This document shows positions 57,907 through 64,000 of a stretch of DNA of 64,000 nt, piece after piece (within the stretch, counting starts at the first letter, position 1; the number at the start of each line of letters is the position of its first letter). Made by a program: the position numbers and the translations under genes. The stretch lies in assembly GCF_003060885.1 (NCBI RefSeq), contig NZ_QAIG01000012.1:245885-309884 (forward strand). Reading direction: 5' to 3'. Under the pieces are notes generated by a model. It was not told the DNA's origin. It searched no databases and worked only from the letters and a program-made list of their open reading frames with translations. The DNA is from Pseudomonas sp. HMWF032. Its GTDB lineage: Bacteria; Pseudomonadota; Gammaproteobacteria; Pseudomonadales; Pseudomonadaceae.

Positions 57907-57987
57907 TTGCCTGAATCCAGGCTTTATGAAGAAAACAGGCCGGCCCCGCGAGGGTCAGGCTTGTACAGCTCAAAGGGTGAGTCTTTA

Positions 57988-58023
57988 CTCCTGTAGTACC
58001 GGCAATAGTCGGTATTACAGGAG
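57988..58023 (+). promoter_or_regulatory. Stable leader hairpin that buries the Shine-Dalgarno site of the second OmpA lipoprotein gene
   Basis: A 14-bp helix, with one G-U pair, joins 57988-58001 to 58010-58023 around an eight-base loop (gcaatagt). The ribosome-binding site aggag (58019-58023) is fully inside the 3' arm and ATG follows at 58033. No T run follows, so it is not a standard terminator. It could act as a thermosensor-like or protein-controlled switch. Confidence 0.6.
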
Positions 58024-58032
58024 ATTCCTACC

Positions 58033-58770
58033 ATGAGAGTTAGATCCATTCTGGGGGTAGCCCCCGTTCTCTTGGTCAGCAGTGTTCTTTCCGGTTGCGT
58101 CACAACTTCCAGTACGGGAGATGCGCCGCTCAACCAAGGGAACTGGCCCCTGTGCAGTGCAATTGGCGGTCTGACCGGTGCAGGTCTGGGCGCAATCGAA
58201 AGTTCAACATGGGCAGCAGGTGGAGCCGTGGCCGGAGCGGTCATTGGTACGCTGGTATGTTATGCCCAGGACGGTGATGAAGATGATGATGGTGTGTTTG
58301 ACCGTCGTGACCGTTGCCCTGATACCCCTCCCAATACGTTTGTGCACCACAACGGCTGCCCTCTCAAGGAGTATGCAGGCGCGCCGGCTGAGCCTGCCGC
58401 AGACCCCATAGAGGTTGTCGACTCTGTTCGTGTGGAGCTGGATGTTAAATTCGACTTCAACAAATCCGATGTCAAACAAGACAGTCAGGCCGATATCAAG
58501 AGCCTGGCTGACTTCATGAAGCAATACCCGCAAACCACCACGACCGTTGAAGGCCATACCGATGCTGTGGGCAGTGATGCCTATAACCAGGCATTGTCCG
58601 AGCGTCGTGCCAATGCTGTGCGCGATGTGCTGGTCAATCAGCACGGTATTGACAGTAGCAGGGTGTCTTCCGTTGGTTATGGTGAGTCGCGGCCGGTTGC
58701 TGACAATGACAGTGAGTCCGGGCGAGCTATCAATCGCCGCGTTGAGGCTGAGGTCGAGGCGCAACCTTAA
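58033..58770 (+). CDS. OmpA-family outer-membrane lipoprotein with thrombospondin type 3-like linker
   Basis: A 245-residue lipoprotein. The lipobox L-S-G-C places the lipidated cysteine at residue 22. The glycine-rich hydrophobic stretch (G-G-L-T-G-A-G-L-G-A-I-E-S-S-T-W-A-A-G-G) is shared with the upstream paralogue. Next is an Asp-rich linker of calcium-binding type (D-G-D-E-D-D-D-G-V-F-D-R-R-D-R-C-P-D-T-P), as in OprF. The C-terminal OmpA domain (F-D-F-N-K-S-D, V-E-G-H-T-D-A-V-G, N-R-R-V-E-A) binds peptidoglycan. It has a leader hairpin covering its ribosome-binding site. Confidence 0.9.
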   Translation: MRVRSILGVAPVLLVSSVLSGCVTTSSTGDAPLNQGNWPLCSAIGGLTGAGLGAIESSTWAAGGAVAGAVIGTLVCYAQDGDEDDDGVFDRRDRCPDTPPNTFVHHNGCPLKEYAGAPAEPAADPIEVVDSVRVELDVKFDFNKSDVKQDSQADIKSLADFMKQYPQTTTTVEGHTDAVGSDAYNQALSERRANAVRDVLVNQHGIDSSRVSSVGYGESRPVADNDSESGRAINRRVEAEVEAQP

Positions 58771-58860
58771 AGTTGCTGCGGCATTGGCAAGTCGTTGATG
58801 ATGTTATGACCAGCGCGTTCGCGCTTCTCAACGGCCTGCCAGTGGCAAGGCTTTCATCGA

Positions 58861-58904
58861 CCAGTAAAAGCTGTGTGGTGTTTGCTCCTCATGGTTTTTA
58901 CTGG
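58861..58904. repeat. Long-loop inverted repeat downstream of the OmpA pair
   Basis: ccagtaaaa (58861-58869) and ttttactgg (58896-58904) are perfectly complementary across 26 bases. No T run follows, so a terminator role is uncertain. Confidence 0.4.
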
Positions 58905-58968
58905 CCTTCTAGCAGCACTCTCCCAAAGCAGTTAAGGTGCAGCAAAATAAAAACTGCTTGGGGCGGGT

Positions 58969-59289
58969 ATGAAGACCTTTTTACTGCTGGGAAAAGTGCT
59001 TACGGCATTGTTCTGGGGTGTCGTACTGGCAAATCTGCTGCAACCTTTCGTACAACCGTTTGCTTTGCTGCTGCATGGGGCTGGTGCATTTATTCTGTTC
59101 GTGCATGGGCTTGAGCTGTGGCTTTTTGATAAGCGCATTGCGGCCAGTGCAAAGCCTGCCCAGGAGCGGGTGCAGGTCATGCTGTTCGGGATTTTCCAGT
59201 TGCTGGGGCTGCCAGCCGAGCCGGCTGTGCCGCAGCCCGCCGTGGAGCACCCTCAGGAAAAACTGCAGCTGGAGGCGGAAAATGCGTAA
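58969..59289 (+). CDS. DUF1145 family small membrane protein
   Basis: A 106-residue protein with two or three hydrophobic segments (L-T-A-L-F-W-G-V-V-L-A-N-L-L, F-A-L-L-L-H-G-A-G-A-F-I-L-F-V-H-G-L-E and V-M-L-F-G-I-F-Q-L-L-G-L), then a Pro/Glu-rich tail. It matches DUF1145, of unknown function. Its ribosome-binding site is weak. The coding end overlaps the collagen-like gene by 8 bp, so the two are translated together. Confidence 0.8.
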   Translation: MKTFLLLGKVLTALFWGVVLANLLQPFVQPFALLLHGAGAFILFVHGLELWLFDKRIAASAKPAQERVQVMLFGIFQLLGLPAEPAVPQPAVEHPQEKLQLEAENA

Positions 59290-60043
59290 CTGGCTTGTGC
59301 TTGCTGCGCTGGTCAGCCCGTTGGTCATGGCTGAAGCAGTTATCGAAGTTGAACCCAATTCCTTCATGCGTCTGCCCAGCAATACCAGCGTGCTGTTGCT
59401 GGATCGTCTGGACATTGCCGATCACGGCACTCTGCTGATACCGGCTGGGGTGACTGAGCTGCGTGTGGCGCAGTTACGTCTGGGGCGTGACGCGCGCCTG
59501 TCGGTGGCGCCCAGCGGGCGTGAGTTGCGCCTGGAAGCCGCTACGGCAGAGATTGCCAGCGGTGCGCAGATCAGCGCGCGTGGCGCTCAGGGCAGCAACG
59601 AGCAGCCGGCGCTACCTGGGCGCAATCTGAGCCTGCGACTGCAGGTCGTCACCGTCGAAAGCCTGTTGGTTGATGCGCGTGGCGGCAATGGTGCTCCCGG
59701 ATATGCCGGTCTGGCCGGTGCAGACGGTAAGCCCGGTGGCTGCACTTGGGGCGAGGCTAGCCGTGGTCACGATGGCTTGGACGGTGGTGATGGCCAGCCT
59801 GGCGCGGCGGGGGCGCAGGTACGCCTGGAGGTGCCGCAGGATTTCCCGGTTGAGTCGTTACAGGTGCGAGTCGAGGGGGGAGCAGGTGGCCTGCCGGGTA
59901 CCGCCGGTGCAGGCGGCCAAGGCGGCGCTAGCCAAGGTTGCTGGCTCTACAGCACTGCAGGTGCCCGCGATGGCAAACCGGGGCAGGCTGGGCGCGCTGG
60001 TGACGTGGGGGCAGCTGGTACGCTGAATGTGGTGCGTTTCTAG
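59282..60043 (+). CDS. Collagen-like exported protein
   Basis: A 253-residue exported protein. The signal peptide M-R-N-W-L-V-L-A-A-L-V-S-P-L-V-M-A ends near residue 17. A beta-rich domain (about 20-125) follows, with R-L-G-R-D-A-R-L-S-V type repeats like those in beta-helix or passenger-type proteins. The remainder is interrupted collagen-like Gly-x-y sequence: G-A-P-G-Y-A-G-L-A-G-A-D-G-K-P-G-G, G-H-D-G-L-D-G-G-D-G-Q-P-G and G-K-P-G-Q-A-G-R-A-G-D-V-G. Two cysteines (C-T-W and C-W-L) could form a disulfide. The long frame reaching back to 59018 overlaps DUF1145 out of frame and is rejected; ATG 59282 is the start. Surface or periplasmic structural role is inferred. Confidence 0.82.
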   Translation: MRNWLVLAALVSPLVMAEAVIEVEPNSFMRLPSNTSVLLLDRLDIADHGTLLIPAGVTELRVAQLRLGRDARLSVAPSGRELRLEAATAEIASGAQISARGAQGSNEQPALPGRNLSLRLQVVTVESLLVDARGGNGAPGYAGLAGADGKPGGCTWGEASRGHDGLDGGDGQPGAAGAQVRLEVPQDFPVESLQVRVEGGAGGLPGTAGAGGQGGASQGCWLYSTAGARDGKPGQAGRAGDVGAAGTLNVVRF

Positions 60044-60054
60044 GCAGGCTTGAT

Positions 60055-60087
60055 CAGCAACCGCTGTCGTCAGGGCAGCGGTTGCTG
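60055..60087. terminator. Hairpin between the collagen-like gene and the CopD-like gene
   Basis: A 12-bp stem (60055-60066 with 60076-60087, nine-base loop) lies between two converging genes, where a shared terminator is expected, but no T run follows. Its core gcaaccgctg repeats that of the hairpin at 51532-51559. Confidence 0.5.
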
Positions 60088-60091
60088 CAGT

Positions 60092-60556
60092 TCAGAAGGT
60101 CGGGCGGGCAGCAGCGATGCTGACCACGAGCAGACCGAGCAGCAGGTTGACCCCCACCAGTCGCCGAATGCGACCCAGCACGGCGCCGCCATTTGGCCAG
60201 TCTTGCGCTTCCACGGCGCGGCGCAGCTCCGGCAGTTGTAAGGCCTGGATGCGCAGAAATAACGCCAGCATGGCGATATACAGCCCCATCATGATGTGTA
60301 CATAGCGCGGCGCGGTATCGAAGCCGCTAAAGCGCAGATGCAACATGCCAACGCCCGTGACCGGTAATACCAGCACCGCTGCCCAGACCCAATAGAAGAA
60401 CCGCGGAAACACCTCCAGCCAGAGTTTCAGACGGGCTGGCGCCTCCAGTGCGGCGACTGCGGCCGGACGCAGGATCATCCAGGCGAAGAACATCCCGCCC
60501 ACCCAGACCAGGGCGGCAAGCAGATGCAGGCTGTAGACAAAGGCATAGGGGGTCAT
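60092..60556 (-). CDS. CopD-like four-helix membrane protein
   Basis: A 154-residue inner-membrane protein with four predicted helices. H-L-L-A-A-L-V-W-V-G-G-M-F-F in helix 1 and Y-V-H-I-M-M-G-L-Y in helix 3 carry conserved histidines of the CopD/YggT-like heme-b or copper family. R-F-F-Y-W-V-W is also typical. The family is linked to copper tolerance or to heme binding; which applies is unknown. ATG 60556 has aggag upstream; the extension to 60586 does not. It diverges from the helicase gene. Confidence 0.82.
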   Translation of the reverse strand: MTPYAFVYSLHLLAALVWVGGMFFAWMILRPAAVAALEAPARLKLWLEVFPRFFYWVWAAVLVLPVTGVGMLHLRFSGFDTAPRYVHIMMGLYIAMLALFLRIQALQLPELRRAVEAQDWPNGGAVLGRIRRLVGVNLLLGLLVVSIAAARPTF

Positions 60557-60654
60557 GCGGGTACTCCTATCAGAGCGCTGGATCAATTAGCGCGCTATGA
60601 TAGCCGCCGATTGCAAACACTGAAAATTTATCCAGCCTTTCTCGTCAAGACTCC

Positions 60655-62799
60655 ATGCTCAGTACTGAACTCAAGACCCAGATCCAGGGCGCCTATTCGC
60701 GTTTTCTCGAAGCCAAGTCGCTCAAGCCGCGCTATGGCCAGCGCCTGATGATTGCCGAAATTGCCAAGGTGCTGGGCGCGATCACCACGGACGATGAAGG
60801 CCGCCGCCTTGGCGAACCGGCGGTGGTGGCGGTCGAAGCCGGTACCGGTACGGGCAAGACCGTGGCTTACAGCCTGGCGGCTATTCCCACTGCCAAGGCA
60901 GCAGGTAAGCGCCTGGTGATCGCCACGGCCACTGTTGCCCTGCAGGAGCAGATTGTGCACAAGGACCTGCCAGACCTGATGCGCAACAGTGGGCTGAATT
61001 TCAGCTTTGCCCTGGCCAAGGGCCGAGGTCGTTATCTGTGCTTGTCCAAGCTGGATATTCTGTTGCAGGAAGGTCAGGCGCAGAGTGCCACCGCGCAGTT
61101 GTTCGAGGAAGAAGGCTTCAAGATCGATGTCGATGAGCAGAGTCAGAAGCTGTTCACCGCGATGATCGAAAAACTCGCCGGTAATAAATGGGACGGCGAC
61201 CGCGACAGCTGGCCGGAAGAGCTGGAAGATGCACGTTGGTCGCAGCTGACCACCGATCACAGCCAATGCACCAACCGGCATTGCCCGAACTTTCAGCAGT
61301 GCGCTTTCTACAAAGCCCGCGAGGGCATGGGCAAGGTCGATGTGATCGTCACCAACCACGATATGGTGCTGGCTGACCTGGCGTTGGGTGGTGGTGCGGT
61401 ACTGCCGGACCCGCGCGACACCCTCTATGTGTTCGACGAAGGTCATCATCTGCCGGACAAAGCCATCGGTCATTTCGCCCATTTCACTCGGCTGCGCTCG
61501 ACGGCTGACTGGCTGGAGCAGACCGCCAAGAACCTTACCAAACTGTTGGCGCAGCACCCCCTGCCCGGTGATCTGGGTCGTCTAATCGAGCAGGTGCCGG
61601 AACTGGCACGTGAGATCAAAACCCAGCAGCAGTTCATGTTCGCCGCCTGCGAGCAGGTGGCCGAGTTCAAACCGGGTGAAGATATGGAAGGCCGCGAGCG
61701 GCCACGCCATCGCTTTGTTGGCGGCCTGGTACCGCCTTACCTGATCGAGCTGGGCGCCGAGTTGAAAAAGGGCTTTTCCAAACTTACCGACCTGTTCACC
61801 GGGGTGACCGAGCAGCTTAAAGAAGCCATGGATGGCGAGGCTACGGTCGGTATCGCCAGCCACCAGGCCGAGGAGTGGTACCCGCTGTTCGGCAGTTTGC
61901 TGGCGCGTGCTCAGGGTAACTGGGAGCTGTGGCTGGCCTTTACCACCGAAGACCCCGAGGAAAGCCCGCCGATGGCGCGTTGGCTGACGCTGGCGGAAAG
62001 CGGCGCGCTGTTCGATATCGAAGTCAACGCCAGCCCGATCCTCGCCGCGGAAACCCTGCGGCGTAACTTGTGGAACGTCGCCTACGGCGCGCTGGTGACC
62101 TCCGCGACCTTGACTGCGTTGGGTACCTTTGACCGTTATCGTATGCGCGCCGGGTTACCCAAGGCTGCGGTTACGGCAGTGGTACCAAGCCCGTTCCACC
62201 ACGCCGATGCCGGTGTGCTGCGGGTGCCCAACCTGAACGCCGATCCACGCGATGCGGTGGCCCATACGGCGGCGATCATTCGCGAACTGCCGGGACTGGT
62301 GGAAGGCTCGCGCGGCACCCTGGTGCTGTTCTCCTCGCGCAAGCAGATGCAGGACGTGTTCGATGGGCTGGAGCGCGACTGGCGCAAGCGCGTTTTTATT
62401 CAGGGCAACCTGTCCAAGCAGGAGACCCTGAACAAGCACAGGGCGCGGGTGGACTCCGGCGAAGAAAGTGTGTTGTTCGGCCTGGCCAGCTTTGCCGAGG
62501 GGGTCGATCTGCCAGGGGCCTACTGCGAACACGTGGTGATTGCCAAAATCCCCTTTGCCGTACCGGATGATCCGGTCGAGGCCGCGCTGGCCGAATGGAT
62601 CGAAGCCCGTGGCGGCAATCCGTTCATGGAAATTGCCGTGCCGGATGCCTCCCTGCGCCTGGTGCAGGCCTGCGGGCGCTTGCTGCGTACCGAAGCGGAT
62701 CGCGGCATCATTACGCTGTTAGACCGGCGAGTGGTGACTCAGCGCTACGGTAAGTCGATTCTCAATGCCTTGCCGCCCTTTCGCCGGGAAATCAGCTGA
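60655..62799 (+). CDS. dinG: DinG-type ATP-dependent DNA helicase
   Basis: A 714-residue superfamily 2, XPD/DinG-like 5'-to-3' helicase. Walker A is E-A-G-T-G-T-G-K-T at 61-69 and the DEAH-type box is D-E-G-H in V-F-D-E-G-H-H. Four cysteines between them (one in G-R-Y-L-C-L-S-K and three in C-T-N-R-H-C-P-N-F-Q-Q-C) match the [4Fe-4S] domain. Helicase motifs IV-VI follow (S-S-R-K-Q-M-Q, S-F-A-E-G-V-D-L-P-G, Q-A-C-G-R-L-L-R). The family unwinds R-loops, D-loops and G-quadruplexes. ATG 60655 has only a weak ribosome-binding element. No LexA box was recognised upstream. Confidence 0.93.
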   Translation: MLSTELKTQIQGAYSRFLEAKSLKPRYGQRLMIAEIAKVLGAITTDDEGRRLGEPAVVAVEAGTGTGKTVAYSLAAIPTAKAAGKRLVIATATVALQEQIVHKDLPDLMRNSGLNFSFALAKGRGRYLCLSKLDILLQEGQAQSATAQLFEEEGFKIDVDEQSQKLFTAMIEKLAGNKWDGDRDSWPEELEDARWSQLTTDHSQCTNRHCPNFQQCAFYKAREGMGKVDVIVTNHDMVLADLALGGGAVLPDPRDTLYVFDEGHHLPDKAIGHFAHFTRLRSTADWLEQTAKNLTKLLAQHPLPGDLGRLIEQVPELAREIKTQQQFMFAACEQVAEFKPGEDMEGRERPRHRFVGGLVPPYLIELGAELKKGFSKLTDLFTGVTEQLKEAMDGEATVGIASHQAEEWYPLFGSLLARAQGNWELWLAFTTEDPEESPPMARWLTLAESGALFDIEVNASPILAAETLRRNLWNVAYGALVTSATLTALGTFDRYRMRAGLPKAAVTAVVPSPFHHADAGVLRVPNLNADPRDAVAHTAAIIRELPGLVEGSRGTLVLFSSRKQMQDVFDGLERDWRKRVFIQGNLSKQETLNKHRARVDSGEESVLFGLASFAEGVDLPGAYCEHVVIAKIPFAVPDDPVEAALAEWIEARGGNPFMEIAVPDASLRLVQACGRLLRTEADRGIITLLDRRVVTQRYGKSILNALPPFRREIS

Positions 62800-62935
62800 G
62801 AGATGAACCTGTCGTGCTGGATAACGTCTTAACGCCACACCACAATAGCCGTGCGGTACAACCAAGCCAGATTGCTGCGGCGGGCGCTCTACCCGTCGTG
62901 GCCGTGATCAAGCTGTAAGTCGAGGAGTGAGGTTC

Positions 62936-64000
62936 GTGAAGGTTAAGTGCAGGCTGCAGGCGGGCGTACTGTTAACAGTCTTATTGGGTTATGGCAGCAC
63001 AGTCCTGGCTACGGAGCGGCAAGAGTTATTCAACTTTGTCCGGCCTCTGGATGTGGTACAGGTCACCACCAAGGATGCTGATCTGCCCAACCGCATCGGT
63101 GAGCCGACTGCACAGGGTGAAGTGCTACGACGTGTTGCTTTCCATCCGGCGCAGCAACCGAGCTTGCGTCTATCGCCGCAAAGCGGCAGTTGGGATTGGT
63201 CGCAACAAACCGTGATCAGTCTGCGTGTGCAGAACGCCATGGATTGGGCGCTCACCCTCGATGTACAGATCGACAGTCTGGATGGGCAGCGTTTGCAGAC
63301 CCGCATTGCCCTACCAGCAGGGCCGGTGCAAACCTTGCTGATTCCGCTCAAGGCCACAACGCCACGTGATCAAGGCATGCGCGCTGGGTTGCCGATGCCA
63401 TGGACGCACAAAGGTCAGCGATGGCTGCTTGCCGATACGGTCAGCGGTGCGCTGGACCTGAGCCAGGTCAGCGCTGTCACAGTGTCCATCCCGCAACCGA
63501 AAGCGAAGCAGCAAATCCTGATCAGCCAGTTCGCCGTGAGCAGCGAGCCGCTTTCGCAGGCGGCCTATGCCGGTATTGTTGACCGCTATGGTCAGTTCAC
63601 CCGTGCCGATTGGCCCGAAAAGGTGAAAAGCGATCCGCAACTGCAAGACGCCATCGCTCAAGAGCAAAAACAACTGCAAGATTGGCTGGCCGAGCGGCCC
63701 GCCCAGGACAAATTTGCCGGTTGGCTGGGCGGGCAACCATTTGAAGCCAGCGGTTTTTTTCGTACCGAAAAACGTGATGGCCGCTGGTACTTGATAACCC
63801 CAGAGGGTCATCCGTTCTATTCGCTGGGCGTCAATGCGGTCACCGCGCAGCAGAGTGCAACTTATATTGAGGGCCGTGAAGGCATGTTCAGTGAGTTGCC
63901 TCCAGCGGGTGATGCCTTGGCCATTTATTTCGGCAGCTCTGACAGCCGCAGTGATACTGGTGCGAATAAAGGTCGGGCCTACGCCTCGGGCCGTTGGTTT
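62936..64000 (+). CDS. GH50 (beta-agarase-like) glycoside hydrolase, 5' part only
   Basis: The frame starts at GTG 62936, with aggag at 62923-62927, and runs off the right edge after 355 codons. A signal peptide is visible (M-K-V-K-C-R-L-Q-A-G-V-L-L-T-V-L-L-G-Y-G, cleavage near V-L-A, residue 24). Residues about 30-200 look like a beta-sandwich, carbohydrate-binding-like region. Then follow two segments typical of glycoside hydrolase family 50: D-R-Y-G-Q-F-T-R-A-D-W-P-E-K-V and D-G-R-W-Y-L-I-T-P-E-G-H-P-F-Y-S-L-G-V-N. Most characterised GH50 enzymes are agarases; substrate here cannot be judged because the catalytic barrel is mostly outside the window. Family assignment is from remembered motifs. 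Confidence 0.7.
   Translation, partial: MKVKCRLQAGVLLTVLLGYGSTVLATERQELFNFVRPLDVVQVTTKDADLPNRIGEPTAQGEVLRRVAFHPAQQPSLRLSPQSGSWDWSQQTVISLRVQNAMDWALTLDVQIDSLDGQRLQTRIALPAGPVQTLLIPLKATTPRDQGMRAGLPMPWTHKGQRWLLADTVSGALDLSQVSAVTVSIPQPKAKQQILISQFAVSSEPLSQAAYAGIVDRYGQFTRADWPEKVKSDPQLQDAIAQEQKQLQDWLAERPAQDKFAGWLGGQPFEASGFFRTEKRDGRWYLITPEGHPFYSLGVNAVTAQQSATYIEGREGMFSELPPAGDALAIYFGSSDSRSDTGANKGRAYASGRWF

Noticed and set aside
1..64000. tRNA, rRNA, CRISPR arrays, transposases, integrases or phage genes
   Set aside because: No cloverleaf-like intergenic segment, spaced direct repeats or recombinase family protein was recognised on either strand.

Overview
The window is a stretch of a Pseudomonas chromosome. 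Codon use, high GC and almost every recognisable protein (PepN, GdhB-type NAD-glutamate dehydrogenase, RnfABCDGE, MotY, NrtR, QuiP-like acylase, the small PA3496-family protein) point to that genus. As far as I recall the P. aeruginosa PAO1 gene order, the window joins five blocks that lie far apart there: PA3091-PA3083, PA3075-PA3068, PA3528-PA3524, PA3496-PA3480, PA4916-PA4920 and a PA1032-PA1045-like block (the first two are near neighbours in PAO1). I cannot assign a species. A GH50 agarase-like gene at the right edge would suit an aquatic lineage.

Layout. 1-9722: housekeeping block with a PLP enzyme (cut by the left edge), a cyclic-nucleotide/rhodanese protein, DUF1853, NAD kinase, a metallophosphatase, a GlpG-type rhomboid protease, DUF1315, DUF2797 and aminopeptidase N. 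9723-17496: an envelope cluster of a DUF1302 outer-membrane protein, a DUF1329 protein, a YCF48 propeller and an MMPL/RND transporter, preceded by a near-perfect sigma-54 promoter and inverted-repeat candidate activator sites. 17801-24625 (minus): MoxR-DUF58-DUF4381-BatA-BatB/C-BatD. 24797-29638: the giant NAD-glutamate dehydrogenase. 29739-34426: rnt-pyrC (minus), motY (sigma-28 type promoter), argG, gloA. 34509-41288 (minus): small acidic protein, nth and the rnfABCDGE electron-transport operon. 41441-43268 (minus): a DUF1190 / ATP-grasp / DUF350 cassette. 43372-47873: metG, mrp/apbC, a cold-shock protein, dcd. 47933-51456: pncA-pncB-nadE NAD salvage operon divergent from its probable regulator nrtR, with a 29-bp palindrome between them. 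51590-57112 (minus except one gene): a penicillin-acylase-family lipoprotein and a run of small envelope and metal-binding proteins. 57277-60043: two tandem OmpA-family lipoproteins, a DUF1145 membrane protein and a collagen-like secreted protein. 60092-64000: a CopD-like membrane protein, a DinG-type helicase and the 5' part of a GH50-like hydrolase.

How the parts work together. Rnf (inner-membrane redox-driven ion pump), GdhB (NADH from glutamate), the pnc/nad operon and NAD kinase all bear on the nicotinamide nucleotide pool. The DUF1302-DUF1329-YCF48-MMPL set has one predicted component each for outer membrane, periplasm and inner membrane, which fits trafficking of a hydrophobic substrate across the envelope. 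The MoxR/VWA operon fits a membrane-anchored AAA+ chaperone system. No rRNA, tRNA, CRISPR array, insertion sequence or prophage gene was seen. The least explained pieces are the four-gene envelope cluster, the DUF1190/ATP-grasp/DUF350 cassette, the Shine-Dalgarno-burying hairpin before the second OmpA lipoprotein gene, and the DUF1145/collagen-like pair.
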